Shown: one piece after another, positions 11,914 to 23,881 of the stretch
Numbering within the stretch: the first letter of the stretch is position 1
Layout of the letters: every line of letters starts with the position of its first letter
NCBI RefSeq assembly: GCF_030272615.1
Contig: NC_081415.1
Span: 368,200,667-368,264,666 of the forward strand
Direction: 5' to 3'
DNA: 64,000 nt
Origin: Cryptomeria japonica
Lineage: Eukaryota; Streptophyta; Pinopsida; Cupressales; Cupressaceae
Notes under the pieces: generated by a model
Seen by the model: only the letters and a program-made list of their open reading frames with translations
Told to the model about the DNA's origin: nothing
Databases searched by the model: none
Program-made: the position numbers and the translations under genes

Positions 11914-13588
11914 TTTGCCCCTCTTTGAATTAATGTGCGAGCAACGCGTTGGTTCAAAGAATACTTGATGTCTAGGAGATACCAGTTCTGAACTTGATTG
12001 ATCATGAACCAGATGAAGAGCGAGGTGTTTAGCTTGGTTTGAAGCGATGAAGCTTAACAGAGTTGACTAAAGCGATACCGATCCCGAACTTGATTGAACT
12101 AGGAATGATAGAGAGTGAAGATACCGAACTTGAACTTGATTGATCAAGAAGTGGATCTTACTGATCTAGAACTTAATTGATCTAGACACAGTGAGAGAAG
12201 ATAAAATCAGTCTTGAACTTGATGGATCAAGACACGATGAGCGAAGATAAACTATCCAGCTTGATTTGATGTGGTGAAATTGAACACCTGCTTAGATTGA
12301 GCGTGTGATCAAAGATACTCTTTAAACTTTTGATTGAGTTTAAATGAATAATCAGCTTGATGAAAAGTGATGAAACTGATTAACATTAAGAGATTGATTC
12401 AGATGAAGACAAATATCAGTTTGATTTGAAGTGATGAAACTAATATGCCCCTAGCGATTAATTCGATTCAAATGATCAAGAGATCTCAACTTGATATGAA
12501 GCGATGAAGCTGAGATGCCCCTTAGCAATAAGAATTTATTTGATTTTCTTTAGTTGAAAAATATTTTTGCTCGACTTTGGATGAAGATTTGAAAATTTTC
12601 TCAACATTGAAGATGTCAGGTCATAAGGTCATGAGAATGCCCCCTCAGGAGCGAAATCGAAAGATAGTGAGGGTACACGATTTTAGGCAATTGTTGGCGA
12701 TGATAATGATTTGAGCACAAATTATTCAAAGGAATCTTTGAAAATTTGGCTTAATGTGAAATTGAGCGGAAAGTTGATTTGTAGAATAAAATTGAGATAC
12801 AACGTTGATTAATGAGAAATTGAGCATAAATTGAAGAAAGATTGAGCTTTTTGATGAAAAGCGCTAAGTGGTCCAAATTTTAGAAATTGACTAGCAGAAT
12901 GATCTCAAATTTCGATTTCGATCTCGAAAATGCAATTAGGATGGGCAAATTAGCTAAGGGTACAATTTTCATGTCCATCAGAGCAAGTTGAAAAATTAGG
13001 GTTTTGGCTATATATGGGGTAAAAGTGTCATTTTCAATTCATTTTAACCCTCCAAGTTTGAAAATTCAAAAATCCTTATGTGAAGAAAATGGTGCTTCCC
13101 ACACAAGTGCATCGATTCGAGTGCCAGAATGACATAATTGACCTCGAAACTATGAGCCAATGGTAAGTGATCGATCTTAAGCTTGTTAATCATTTCAATT
13201 TTGGATTTTTTTGTTGAATTTTTCTATTTTTTGGCATGTTGAAGTCGGGCTTTCTCGTTTTGTCGTGCGAGACAGGATCCTGTCTCGTACGACTAACTGA
13301 TTAAGTTTGTTTTATCGTTTAAAGTTACTAGTTTTGTCGTCCTGCATACACCCTTCTGTCGTACAAATACCTTCAAAAGAGCCCATTTTGTCATTACAGG
13401 GCTAGTCTTGTGTCGTATCAACTGTTTTATTGTATGAGACCTATTCCTGGCTCGTACAAGTTTCTGTCTCTGTGATGTTTTGTCGTTTGAAAAACAGTAA
13501 GCCTTTTTAAAGGTGCAAACTTGAAATTTTTATTTTGCAGTTGATGTAGTTGGATTTGCATGATGTTTTACTTCTCTTATAGGCTAAT
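11914..13588. other. Noncoding interior of element B with degenerate short repeats
   Basis: No frame is supported. Between 11980 and 12500 phrases such as CTTGATTGATCAAGA and GAAGCGATGAAGCTGA recur imperfectly. At 13265-13290 there is a hairpin whose 18-bp core GAGACAGGATCCTGTCTC is a perfect palindrome. TCGTAC/TCGTACGA-like motifs cluster from 13255 to 13480, just upstream of the antisense frame. Confidence 0.5.
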
Positions 13589-15442
13589 TTGAAATGTTTC
13601 CTGATGCGTCGTTGTTTGATTTTTGCAGGTTTGATTGCCTCATGTGTTATTCAGAGTGTATATCCACCTACTATGACATTAATTCGTCAGTTATCTGATG
13701 TTGGCCGGGCTCATATAGATTTGTGCGGATTGACTCATCTTCTTGAGTTGCCTAATATTCGTGTGAATCATAGTATGCTCAATGCATTAGTTGAGAGATT
13801 TCATTCTGAGCATAACACATTTCATTTACCAGTTGAGGAGATGATGATCACTCCCGAGGATTTATACAGGATTCTTCGTATCCCTTTTATTGGGGGTAAG
13901 GTAGATTATGATGCAGCACAACGTCCAGGGCTACTAGCTATGAGATAGGTATTTCACGATGCAGACATTCTAACATGTTCTATCAGTTGGGACGTTATGA
14001 TGACCAGGTACAGTGAGAACTTTCCACTGGCTTGCATCTTGGCAGGTTTCATTTGCTGCTTTCTTATGTCGGAGAGGGGACAACAGGGGTTTTTATGTGG
14101 ATGGGGCAAGATGTTGGAGAGACTTGTGGAGCACCCCCAGATGTTAGGATGGGGTTCTTATATATTGGCACACATGTATCGCAAGATGCATGAGATTATA
14201 TATAGGGATGGGAAGAGTATGGCTGCAGGAGTTTTGATTCTACAGATATGGGCTTGGGAGCACCTCCCAGTATGGAGACCGATCATGGATGACGCTAGAG
14301 ATCCACAACAACCTATTGTTTATCGATATTCTGGATATATTACGCAACCCCATATGGGCAAGATAGATTATTGGAGACGATAGTTGGACAACTTGATAGT
14401 CGTGATATGGAGACCGTACAGGGGTCTAGAGCCTTGGGATGATTGGAGAGTTGTGTGCATAGACCTCTTCATGACACGACCTCTCATAGGCAAATCATAG
14501 ACAGTGGTCGAGTGGTTTGTTGTTACTCGAGTGACGAGGTAGTATGGTAGACCTCAGGGGATCTTGCAGGAGTTTACTGCATATGCACATTACGCAGATG
14601 AGGAGAGGCAGGGATGGGTACTGAGGCTATCATACGCCTTAGCCATGCAGGAGCTGACTGGGTTACAACATCTAAGATGGGATTATCTAGATGATATTGC
14701 AGATGCAGGGGTATTGCCCTAGAATAGGGATTCGTTTCAACAATACCCTTTCCTGAGATTTACTGATCTAGCAGAGTAGGCACCTCGTATAGAGGAGATT
14801 GAGGACGATGCCCCTGTGCAAGCACAAGGACAAGGATAGAGGTAGGTACCGAGAGCTGAGGCTCTGAGGCGGACAGGTGGAGATCCTAGAGCTAGTAGCA
14901 GCAATGTGCTAGTTGGTGGTAGGCAGCAGCCGAAAGGAGAGGGTGGATCCCTAGGGACTGTTGGGGTGAGACTTAGTGGAGTGAGGGTGTCAGAGGGTGG
15001 AGGAGAGGAGGAGAGAGTAGCTATGAGACAAGTGAGATAGAGGAGAGAGGAGTGGGGGAGAACCAAAGGTAGAGATGGAGGAGGTGATGGAGGCGGAGAT
15101 GGAGGTGGAGAGCCTACGATGGATCAGGGGGGCGACACAGCGCAGTCGATGAGAGAACGCTTAGTGGGTTTGCAGTCATAGCTAACAGTGGCACAGACTC
15201 AGCTGGTGGAGCGAGACCGACAACTAGCAAAGATGAGGGTAGAGCGAGACAGTTTGCGGCAGGAGGTTCTTCATCAGACGAGTCGGGTAGCCTATTATGT
15301 TGCGGCTTATAGCATAGCAGCTCCAGTAGCGCAACAAGTTGTACCGTATTCTCAGTATATGGCTCGATCAAATGGAGCTTGGGAACCTAGGCAGGATCCA
15401 CCTCCTCCACCACTTGGCGATGAGGGAGAGGTAGATAGCTAG
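13589..15442 (+). pseudogene. Plant mobile domain (PMD)-like protein, antisense in element B, ten TAG stops
   Basis: A single frame without any frameshift covers 1.85 kb. The first third reads GLTHLLELPNIRVNHSMLNA, then LVERFHSEHNTFHLPVEEM, and ILRIPFIGG. The middle has YRKMHEIIYRDGKSMAAG and LILQIWAWEHLPVWRP. These are hallmark stretches of the PMD family, known from host genes such as MAIN and from transposons. The last third is Gly/Glu-rich, then coiled coil (LTVAQTQLVERDRQLAKMR), ending in a Pro-rich tail. Stops at 13946, 14381, 14498, 14540, 14720, 14777, 14837, 14843, 15038 and 15179 are all TAG, and Gln fits at each. A TTTTTGCAG just before codon 14 could be a splice acceptor, so the true start is uncertain. 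Confidence 0.75.
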
Positions 15443-18400
15443 ATTTTTCTATGTAGCTCTTAGATTGTTTTATAGACACACCCATTTTTTGTAGCCCTTA
15501 CAATTCTTGCTCAAATGGGAGATTGTATATGTCAGTTGACATTATTTTGTACCCTGAGACTTGATCATTATATATATACAAGATCTTGATTTGACTTCAT
15601 TGTACTTGTGTAGATCCATTTATGAGATGTCTTTCTATATGCTTTATTCTATATGTGTGCATATTTGTTTAGTATGGATGTATGTAATGCAAATGAATAT
15701 GGATGTTTGTTTTTGTTTCTTTTCATATGCAAATAAAATGAATGATGAGTAGTGCAAATTTTTTTGTTTTTTATGCAATAAGATAAATGTAAATGAGTGA
15801 TAATGAAATTTATGAATCTATATAAAATGCTTATGTATGCAGCTAAACATCTCAATACACAAGTACTCAATCAAAGAAATGATGAAAAAGAGACCACTTA
15901 GCTTAGAAATGATGAAACTTCAAACTCTCATTCAGAAGATAAAGAGATCATTACCCTACTGAAATCACTCTAAATTCACAAAATACAAAATGAAATGCAA
16001 AATGAGATGCAACCTAAACCTAGTCACTGGATTTGAAATGCTTAAGTTTCATCACTGAGCATTAACAAACATAGTAGGCAGATTAGAGTTCCTTTCTTTT
16101 CATGTGCAATATTAATTATCTTGTCTGCAATGACCCTTTTTTCGTTCATGTCCTTGGACAGATTTTCGCAAGGACCCGAATTGCATCATAAAGAAATTCC
16201 CTCAAAACAAACAAAGAAATGATGTGAACCTCCTTGTAGCATACAAATAAGAGGAGTCGAGGTATGTGTGGCGATTTAACCTTGATGTGAAGGCTCTTAT
16301 CACAGACACCCAACTTATTAGATGTTTCTAAATCATCAGAATCATTCCTACAAGCAGAAAAAAAAAAAAAATATTATGCCCCCAATCCTTGCTCCTCTTA
16401 GTCAAGATAGACTTCCTCGAGTTACTTAGAGGGATAATAATCAAAACCAATATAAAAGACAACACACAAAGAAAATTTTCATGCATAGCTCAAACTGTTT
16501 AGTGTTTGTTTTCAGTAATGTTGTTTTGCTTGTGTACTCAGTGATAAAACTCTTCGGTAGTCAGGAGACAGGTGACTGACTTAGAGTGGATGACCAAGTT
16601 TCACTAACATAAAGTTGACTTGGTTGATACTGCTTAGGACATGTAATGCGCTCTGTCAATTAACCTAAGACTAGGACATTAATCAGTTTCAAGCCATGAG
16701 GGTTCCAATGAACCAGGGTGTCACAAAAGTGACTGAAATATATGTACAAGCGAAAGCGTAGATGCAGTACTTCAGTACAAGAGATAAGACTAACCTAGAG
16801 AAAATCCAGCAGACATATTGATTGATGTCATTGTTTTGATTTGATAATTGATAGGAATGTCTGGTTTCAAAGAGTAAGTACCCCATATAAGACCGATTTG
16901 TCTGGTTTCGAGTGTACCCTTCCTTGTATAAGACATGTTGATGATTGATAGAGTTTGATAGATTGATTAACAAGACATGTGATAAGTGTGATTGCAGACT
17001 TTGAAATTTTGTCTGATGTTGATTTAGTTTGAAGGATACTCTGTGCTTTCTAACTTTGGATTTTTAGTTTTTTATTTCGTAAGTTTTTTATTTTTAGGAT
17101 TTTTTTTTCAAGACATTTTATAATTTTTAGGAGTTTATTCAGGACCTTTTATGATTTTATTTTTAGGAATTTCTTAGCTATGCCCCCAGTATGCAAACCT
17201 ATATGACATGATGATCTGCAGAATGCAGGTGGAGACAATGTTTTTTTGATATGACCTATATTAATGCGATATGCATGATGAAGATGCATTTCCTATTTGA
17301 ACAAGGATGACCGTGTTTGTTTAGCACTTTGTAATACACCAATTGAATTGGAGGTACAAAACATTTCATAGATAAGTGGTCAGTCGATCCTTAAGGTCCC
17401 TTGGAACGTCCAAATTAACACACTTAGTGACTAGGATTTACAAATGGAGACACAGAAAAATTCCCCATAGATTCTTGAAACTTTGATCTTCTTTTTCCCA
17501 TGTGAGTGCAAATGAGTTAATTCATGCTCTTGTGTTCACTAAATATCCTTAACATCCTATATGACTAGCTACATGGATTATTCTAACTTCAAAAGCATCC
17601 CGAATAGAGCCTCGCTACCAGCAATCCTTGAGAGCTCCGACGAGGTTATAAACTGTAATTTCTCGAATATTGCTCCATTGCTAGTATGCGTCCATAGCCC
17701 TGATGGAGTTACTCGCATGTTCCCATAGTCAAGATTTGTGTCACACTTGCATGCATGATATTTCAATCATATATCATTGCTCTTTTGCCTTGAGATGAAT
17801 ATTTGGCATAACACTTTTTTTTCTCTTTTTTCTTTTTCATGCCTTGACTTGTAAGTAGTGAAACCTACTTGGGTGTGACAATTACAATGGCGCTGAAGTA
17901 GAATTTTAGATTTTTCACTAGTCATATGATCAACTAGGTGTCTAGAATGAATTAGAGATTTTTTAATGTGTTTGAGATATAGAAATTGATAGATTTTGGG
18001 TTAACAAGTCTCAAATAGTGAAATCACTACCCAACCATAAGTAAAGCGTCGTCACAGGGTAATGTTAAAAATAAATGACCTTATGACCTCAAGGAATTCA
18101 TGTCTGAATATCTAAGAAAGGAGATGACCCTTGTTTGTCTTGAATGCAAACAAATGATAAACTTGGATAGTTGCCTTGTTTTATTGATGTTGCTATATGC
18201 TAATGCAAAAATTGTATGAATGAGATGCATTTGAAAAAGAAACTATATGTGAAGCAGTGCTTTGACTAAAATGATATGCAATGCAGAAAGCAAAACCTGA
18301 ATTAACCCAGCCCTTAGATATGATATCGTTGAAGGTGCATGTTGTTCATAGGGTCAGGGATTTTTGTGTCGGTAGCTCATTGGTCCAACATAAAAAATGT

Positions 18401-18827
18401 CTTTCCAAGAAGGACTCAGCTAAGTGTACATGTCCAACATCTCCAATGTTGATTTCCTTAGTTTTTTGGATTTTGCAATGAAACTAAGGTAAAGTATTAT
18501 GCAAAAGATTGGATAAGGGGAATGGAAGGATGAAAAAGAGGTGTTCGATAATGGACCAGATGTTGAAAGTTTGGTGCATGAGTGAATGGAAATGTTTGCG
18601 GGATCACCATTGGCACACATCTTGAGGGATGGTGGATTGATGGAGGAAAAGTGGATCTCAGATTTTGAGATTTGGATGGAGGAACAATCAGGGACTTTGG
18701 GACATAAGGTTCCAAAATAGATGAAGGAGGTGATGGAGAAATAGATTTGAAAGGTTTGGATGGAGGAACAACAATCTTGGCTGTTGATTTGGATTTTTCT
18801 TTAGACTATTGTGCTTCAAGGAGACAC
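15443..18827. other. Interior of element B without recognisable genes
   Basis: In other gypsy elements pol would occupy this position, but no RT, RNase H, integrase or protease motif was found on either strand. The sequence is A/T-rich with short T or A runs (for example 16361-16374). About 18420-18827 may be the frayed end of the gag frame. This absence is the main reason for calling B non-autonomous. Confidence 0.5.
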
Positions 18828-20238
18828 TTAGGGATCCACATGGTTTTTTAATTTTTCATGCTTTTGTAGTTTCTTGGAACGCATTGCTTCTACAAATGCC
18901 TTAGGAACCCATATAGCTTTTGATTTTTCTTTCTTTTGCTCAGTGGGCCTTTGTGTCCTTTTAGATGGATGGAAGGTACACGAAGATGTACGCCTTTGTT
19001 GATCTTGCACAAGGGATGGAGGAATATAGGATCCTAAAATGGATGGAAGAGATGAAGGGGAAGGCGTGTACCTAGATTTTGGTTTAGTAGGGATACCACC
19101 ATCTTGAGGAATGTCACTGAGGACATGACCCTTAATAGTTTCTTTAACATGGACGGGTTCTTGCTTGTGAAGGTCTACCCCTTTACGTTTATAAATATTT
19201 TGAATTGTAGGATCATGAGAGGGATTTGTAGGCGTGATGGATCCTTGAGGTGAACGTGAAAGATTATGACAAGGAGATGAAGGTATACTTTGATCTTGAC
19301 ATGGAAGAAGACCATTGGATAGAGTATTTGACTCTTCATTTTGAATAGGATCGTTTGAAAAGGTAGAATAGGCATCATGATCTTTCTTAGGAAATATGCT
19401 TTGCTTTTGAGATGGAAGGGGATCATCTTAGAATAAATGGAAAGGTATAATTGGATCCTCATGGGATTCTAGGGAGGTAAGATCTTTTTCAACCATTGGA
19501 TGGGATGGCCCTTGAGATAGCCCTGGAGGATCAACATGAGAAGTTTCATCATTAGGTTCATCTTTTGAGGGATATGGTATGGATTTCTTTTTAGAAGCCT
19601 TAGAAGATAGCGGCATAATGGAAGAGATGTAGGCTATGTGTGAGCCATTGCTAGACATAGGTTCATAATTTTGATCATGGTTGGAAATAGTTCCTTCTTT
19701 TTCTTTAGGTGAGTCATTAGGATCTTTAATTTCAATGGCATCGTTATCAATGAGATCTTGAATCTTATGTTTTAATTCTAGGCACATTGAAGTATTATGT
19801 TTGGTATGCCTATGGTATGCACAGTAATTACTCAAAACTTCACATCCCCATGTAGTCTTTTTAGGCAATATGATAAGATTATGCTCAAGTAGCTCTTCCA
19901 AAGCTAACTCAATAGATTTCCCCAAAGGTGTAAACTGTCTATCTAGGGGATAGATGTCTTTTTGTCTTGGTGAAGATGCCTTATGATCTTGTATAAGATT
20001 TGGATTTTTTATTTTCAATTACTTTTTGTTCCATCTTATGTAATTATTTTAACATTTCTTGAAGTCTAGTGTTCTTAATATCATGAATTTTTATCTCAAG
20101 AGGGGTCATTGAATCTTTTTGTTGAGCTTGAATGTCATATATTTCTTTCTTGAGGACTTGAATTTGTTGAGCCAAGGTAGCCATGGGCTTCTTACTTTTG
20201 TCAGTCTTTTTAGAAGAGCTTCTGGTTTGAATAGGCAT
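18828..20238 (-). pseudogene. Gag remnant of element B
   Basis: The minus strand starts MPIQTRSSSKK at 20238 and has a short coiled coil (LAQQIQVLKKEIYDIQAQQK). After a shift at about 20020-20045 it continues with RQFTPLGKSIELALEELLEH. A knuckle-like YCAYHRHTKHNTSMCLELKH and IQDLIDNDAI follow, the usual C-terminal end of Tat-type gag. The frame stays open to 18828 apart from a TAA at 19428, giving a Ser/Pro-rich tail with KAIWVPKAFVEAMRSKKLQK. The central gag core is missing, so an internal deletion is likely. It shares the knuckle-like layout with the gag of element E. Confidence 0.7.
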
Positions 20239-21754
20239 TTTTATTGACTTATGTGACCTAAAGTTGTTTGTGATGCAGAAGTCAAGATCAAATTCAGAGC
20301 TAGTTGTTCGGTATACTAGTTTGTGACACAAACAAAGTTTTGACTAGGATAGACTAGTTTTGATAGAGTTTCGACTTAGGATAGACTAGTTTTGGACAAA
20401 GTTTCAACTAGGATAGACTAGTTTTGAGACAAACAAAGTTTCGACTAGGATAGACTAGTTTTGGAGAGAGTTTCGACTAGGATAGACTAGTTTTGACAGG
20501 AACAGAGTTTTTGATCACTTAGTTGTTTCTTGTTTTCTCTAGTTTTGGTATATTCCAGTTTTAGTTTTGAGGGATGAAAACACAGAAAACACATAATATG
20601 AATAATATCTCCAATCACAACATGCAAACCCTGCGGAATTTGATGAGAGAAGAAAACCTTTACTTGTAGACTTAGGTACACACCCAATAGCTAATTAGAA
20701 TATGGCCACTGAGTCTCATGCAATGGATTCTCAATACCGTATTAGCTGACTCCAAATGCTAATGGGGGCACAAAATGACAAGTATCTTGGGAGAGTTACT
20801 ATCTCTCTTGCACAAAGATTATACCCCCTTTCGGAGGTGAATTGGGTAGCTTCTAATTTTAATTGGAACTAGTAAGGGATTTGTTCAGCGCGTCGAGGTA
20901 TAAATTCAATTAAGAGGTCTCCCAGCCTTGAAAACCAAGGTTTAATATACCCAAGGGTACATAGGAGAGTTGTTCCTGAGCACTGTTGTTGACTTGATTT
21001 TCATCAAATCATGTTTTTTTTATAGTGGGTTGGAGTACTTGGCATTTATCCATTCCCACTTGGGTCGTTCCCCTCTCACCGGTCGTAATGGTTATAGAGT
21101 TATTAGCTCCTTGGGAGGGTAGGCCCACTAAAGATATACAAATCTCAAACTTAAAGAAAATGCCTCAAGGGTCTGGATTTCTGATTGTCTATAAAGACAA
21201 GAGCATACTCTCCTACCTCTCAGAATTTTCTTAAAACACAAAATATAGATTTGTTCTTTAACCAGATAACAAGTTAGGTGCCTAGAAAGGAATTTAATGA
21301 ATACATAATGTTTGCTTGAATCTCCTCAGGCAACCTGCAAAGACAACGAATCAGTAGTCATATTGTCTTTGTGCGACAAGCATAGTCTTCAACAAGTGTT
21401 CTGCAAAAACTAATTAGACTGTGAAAATTCTTCAAATAAATAGATAACTAGCTAGGGTCAGTGTCAATGTAATCAAAATTGAACAGAAAACCTGAAAAAT
21501 GAAACTTGCTTTTTTAACCAAAAAAATACATAATCGTACAACAATTCTCATTGACTCGTACGATAATTCGTACAGGATCATACGATAATTGAAGTTTGTC
21601 GTTTTGACATATAGGAAATTTCATATGATAATACACAGAAACTATACGGAAAAAAATCTGAAAAGTCAAAAATCTGAAAAAAAAAATTAAAAATAAATAA
21701 AAATAAATAAATAAATAAAAAGTTAGTCTTGGAGGCCAAAAAATGTAGTCTTCT
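20239..21754 (-). other. Untranslated leader of element B
   Basis: No coding frame is supported. At 20330-20500 a phrase close to GGATAGACTAGTTTTG recurs five times at 35-70 bp spacing. Near the primer site (21535-21600) lie several TCGTAC/TCGTACGA-like motifs, also found at 13255-13480 in the same element. The block 21000-21140 is shared with the leader of element F. Confidence 0.5.
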
Positions 21755-21772
21755 GCCCCACGGTGGGCGCCA
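21755..21772 (-). promoter_or_regulatory. Primer binding site of element B (tRNA-Lys type)
   Basis: The minus strand reads TGGCGCCCACCGTGGGGC, one base from the common Lys-type site TGGCGCCCAACGTGGGGC. It lies 4 bp downstream of the LTR end, which fixes transcription as minus strand. Confidence 0.85.
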
Positions 21773-21776
21773 GAGA

Positions 21777-22942
21777 TGTGTGTATGAAAAAGTAGAATAA
21801 GTCTGATAGTTGCAAGACACAACACTTCAATTAAGTCATTACATGTATGGTTAGACATATATAAGCATAAATATGAAAACCATAACAAGTAGACTTAATG
21901 CCTTCTAAAAGATGCGAGTATAAGATTGCTCTCAGATTAGTATAAGCAATACCAGTGACTAGACTACACCAAGATGAAGGATTTAATCTATATGAGCATG
22001 AGATTAAACTAAATGGATGCAATATGGATAAAAGATTCAAGCAATAACGAATTCAAGCAATAATGGATTCAAGCAATAAATGAATTAACTAAATATAGAA
22101 AAAGAAATTAAGCTAAGATGCAATAATCTCAAAAAGCAAGCACAATATATTCAATGACTCCAGAGCGAAAAGTGTGTAATAACAAATCTCTAGGGTGTTT
22201 TGAATGAGAGTTGAAGGCTGAATTTATAGAGAATTACAAGAGAGATCAAGAAAAAGCACAATTTAGGATTAATTGAAATAAATGAGAAATCAGATTTAGT
22301 TAACCTTGAGATAGATTCCAATTATAGTTTAATTGAAATGCATTTAGATAAGAAGTTCAAGTTGCATTAGAAATAAGATTTAATTAATTCCATGCATTTG
22401 TGATAAAAATAGATAATTCTTTGATTTATTCAAGAAAAGAGTCTTTTAAATGCAACTGAACTTCTTTTTCTCAAAAGCTTTGAGTTCTAATTTTAAAGAA
22501 TAATTAAATTCCTTTTAATTGCTTTTCTGATTTCAAGTTCTCAATTTAGAAAAAGAAATAATATCTCAAGTTTGATTTCTCTTCAATTCAATTCTTGTAT
22601 TTTATTTTCAATTTAACTCTTGCTTTGTACATCAATTCCTCTTTTGTAATAAATTAATTCTTTTTTTATGATTAAATGACAAATTTATTAATTAATTAAA
22701 TATGCTAGGATATTTAATAAATTAAATAGAATAATTGATCAAAATGATATTCTTGGAATGATTCAATTAATTAAATAAATATTTAATTAATATAGAATAA
22801 TTGATTTGCCATGTGACATTTGATGATTGAAGAATTAATTAATTGTGCTCAAGATTGATTTAATTGCCTTTGGTTAGGACCTTAGTGATGTCGTTGAGAT
22901 TAGGGGCCCATGGTTTAAGATGACCAATTTTAGGGTATTACA
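21777..22942 (-). repeat. 5' LTR of element B
   Basis: It begins TGTAATACCCTAAAATTGG on the minus strand at 22942 and ends at 21777 beside the primer site. A TATA box mirrors that of the other copy (near 22214-22222). The U3 is rich in ATTAATTAAATA strings. Confidence 0.9.
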
Positions 22943-23877
22943 AATAAGATGTAGTTAATTAGTTGGAGTTGGTCCCAATATCAGTTATGTGTTTTGGTAT
23001 CAGCTGTTTTGGTTATGGCAAATGTACCTTTTCATGTCTCATGGTTTGGTACCTATGATATGCATAAAATTTTTACTCTTGGAGTTTGGAGATGTTATAT
23101 TTGGAGTTTTGCATTTATGGGTCATCTTCTATGGGTCCGAATGACCCATGTCCCATTCCAGTAAGTAAGGTATGCATTGGTGAATGAATTGTGTAAAGGG
23201 AAGCATATAGAGATCTTGTGGAGGCCAGCTTAGTTATCATGTTCAAGGATTTATTGGATAATGTGTTGAGCTAGGCCAACACATTATCCCAATATGTGAG
23301 TCCTCTGGTATATATAGAAGTATGCGATATGAGTGATACATATAGAGAAAGAAATACAATAGTGAAGATAGAAGAGAAGTGAGTATTAGAGTGTGAAGTG
23401 CAAGTTGCGGACAATGAAGGTGGTGCATAATCAAAGTATTGCAACAATCCTTCACCGGATCTACTGCAAGTGCTTAAGGATAATTGTATAGAGATCTTTC
23501 ACCGGATCTTTTGCAAGGTTAGTGAGATGTGATCTAAGCTTAACTTGGAACCGATGTCAAGCATTTGGAGATGAAAATTTATTTAGTTCAATCATACCTA
23601 TTATAGTGTGCATTCTGACAGTAAGCCATGTTTTGTAATCTTGTAGTGAGCATTCTAATAATGAGCCATTTTTGTAATTTTGGCAATGAGCCACCCTTTT
23701 GTAAACACCATATAACTAGTTGTATTCTCTTGAGAGTTAATACTCTTTATGGTTTTTTCCATTTGGATTTTCTACGTATAAAATCTGGTGTTCTTTTTGT
23801 GGTTGTGCTTCATGTTTATTTAATGCCCCCCCCCCCCCCTCTCTCTCATTATTTTGGTCCCTTCAACCAATATAACA
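22943..23877 (+). repeat. 3' LTR of element A, second part
   Basis: It aligns with 5880-6906 of the 5' LTR, from CCCAATATCAGTTATGTG through the TATA region (23305-23316), the shared TTTTGTAATTTTGGCA phrase and a C run (23825-23839), to ..TATAACA at 23877. Confidence 0.8.
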
Positions 23878-23881
23878 AATA

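Larger units (their letters stand above)
10765..22942 (-). mobile_element. Non-autonomous Ty3/gypsy-type element B with an antisense PMD frame
   Basis: Minus-strand element of 12.2 kb with both LTRs (10765-11913 and 21777-22942, roughly 95 percent alike by eye). It has a tRNA-Lys-type primer site at 21755-21772 and a polypurine tract AAAGAGGGGCAAA (minus strand of 11914-11926) against the 3' LTR. The gag remnant is at 18828-20238. No protease, RT, RNase H or integrase was found. An antisense frame resembling the plant mobile domain fills 13589-15442. Flanking 5-mers are AGTAA and AATAA, an imperfect duplication. It sits inside the 3' LTR of A, so it is younger than A. Confidence 0.85.
5610..23877 (+). 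mobile_element. LTR retrotransposon A, interrupted by a LINE and by element B
   Basis: The 5' LTR (5610-6906) and the 3' LTR (10221-10764 plus 22943-23877) match along their length. Removing the two insertions leaves a 3' LTR of about 1.22 kb against 1.30 kb for the 5' copy. An initiator-Met-type primer site follows the 5' LTR, the usual arrangement in Ty1/copia. The interior (6921-10220) has a coiled-coil and zinc-knuckle frame and a second unknown frame, but no RT, integrase or RNase H. The element is therefore non-autonomous or deleted. Flanking 5-mers (GGACA, AATAT) do not match. Both LTRs are clearly diverged, so it is old. Confidence 0.8.

Noticed and set aside
11980-12500. Tandem satellite in element B
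   Set aside because: The recurring phrases (CTTGATTGATCAAGA and similar) have irregular spacing and no constant unit, so they are noted only as degenerate repeats.
13589-15442. Genetic code reassignment or TAG read-through (TAG as Gln)
   Set aside because: The eIF4E exons and other frames use the standard code, and TAG decay by CHG deamination explains the pattern more simply.
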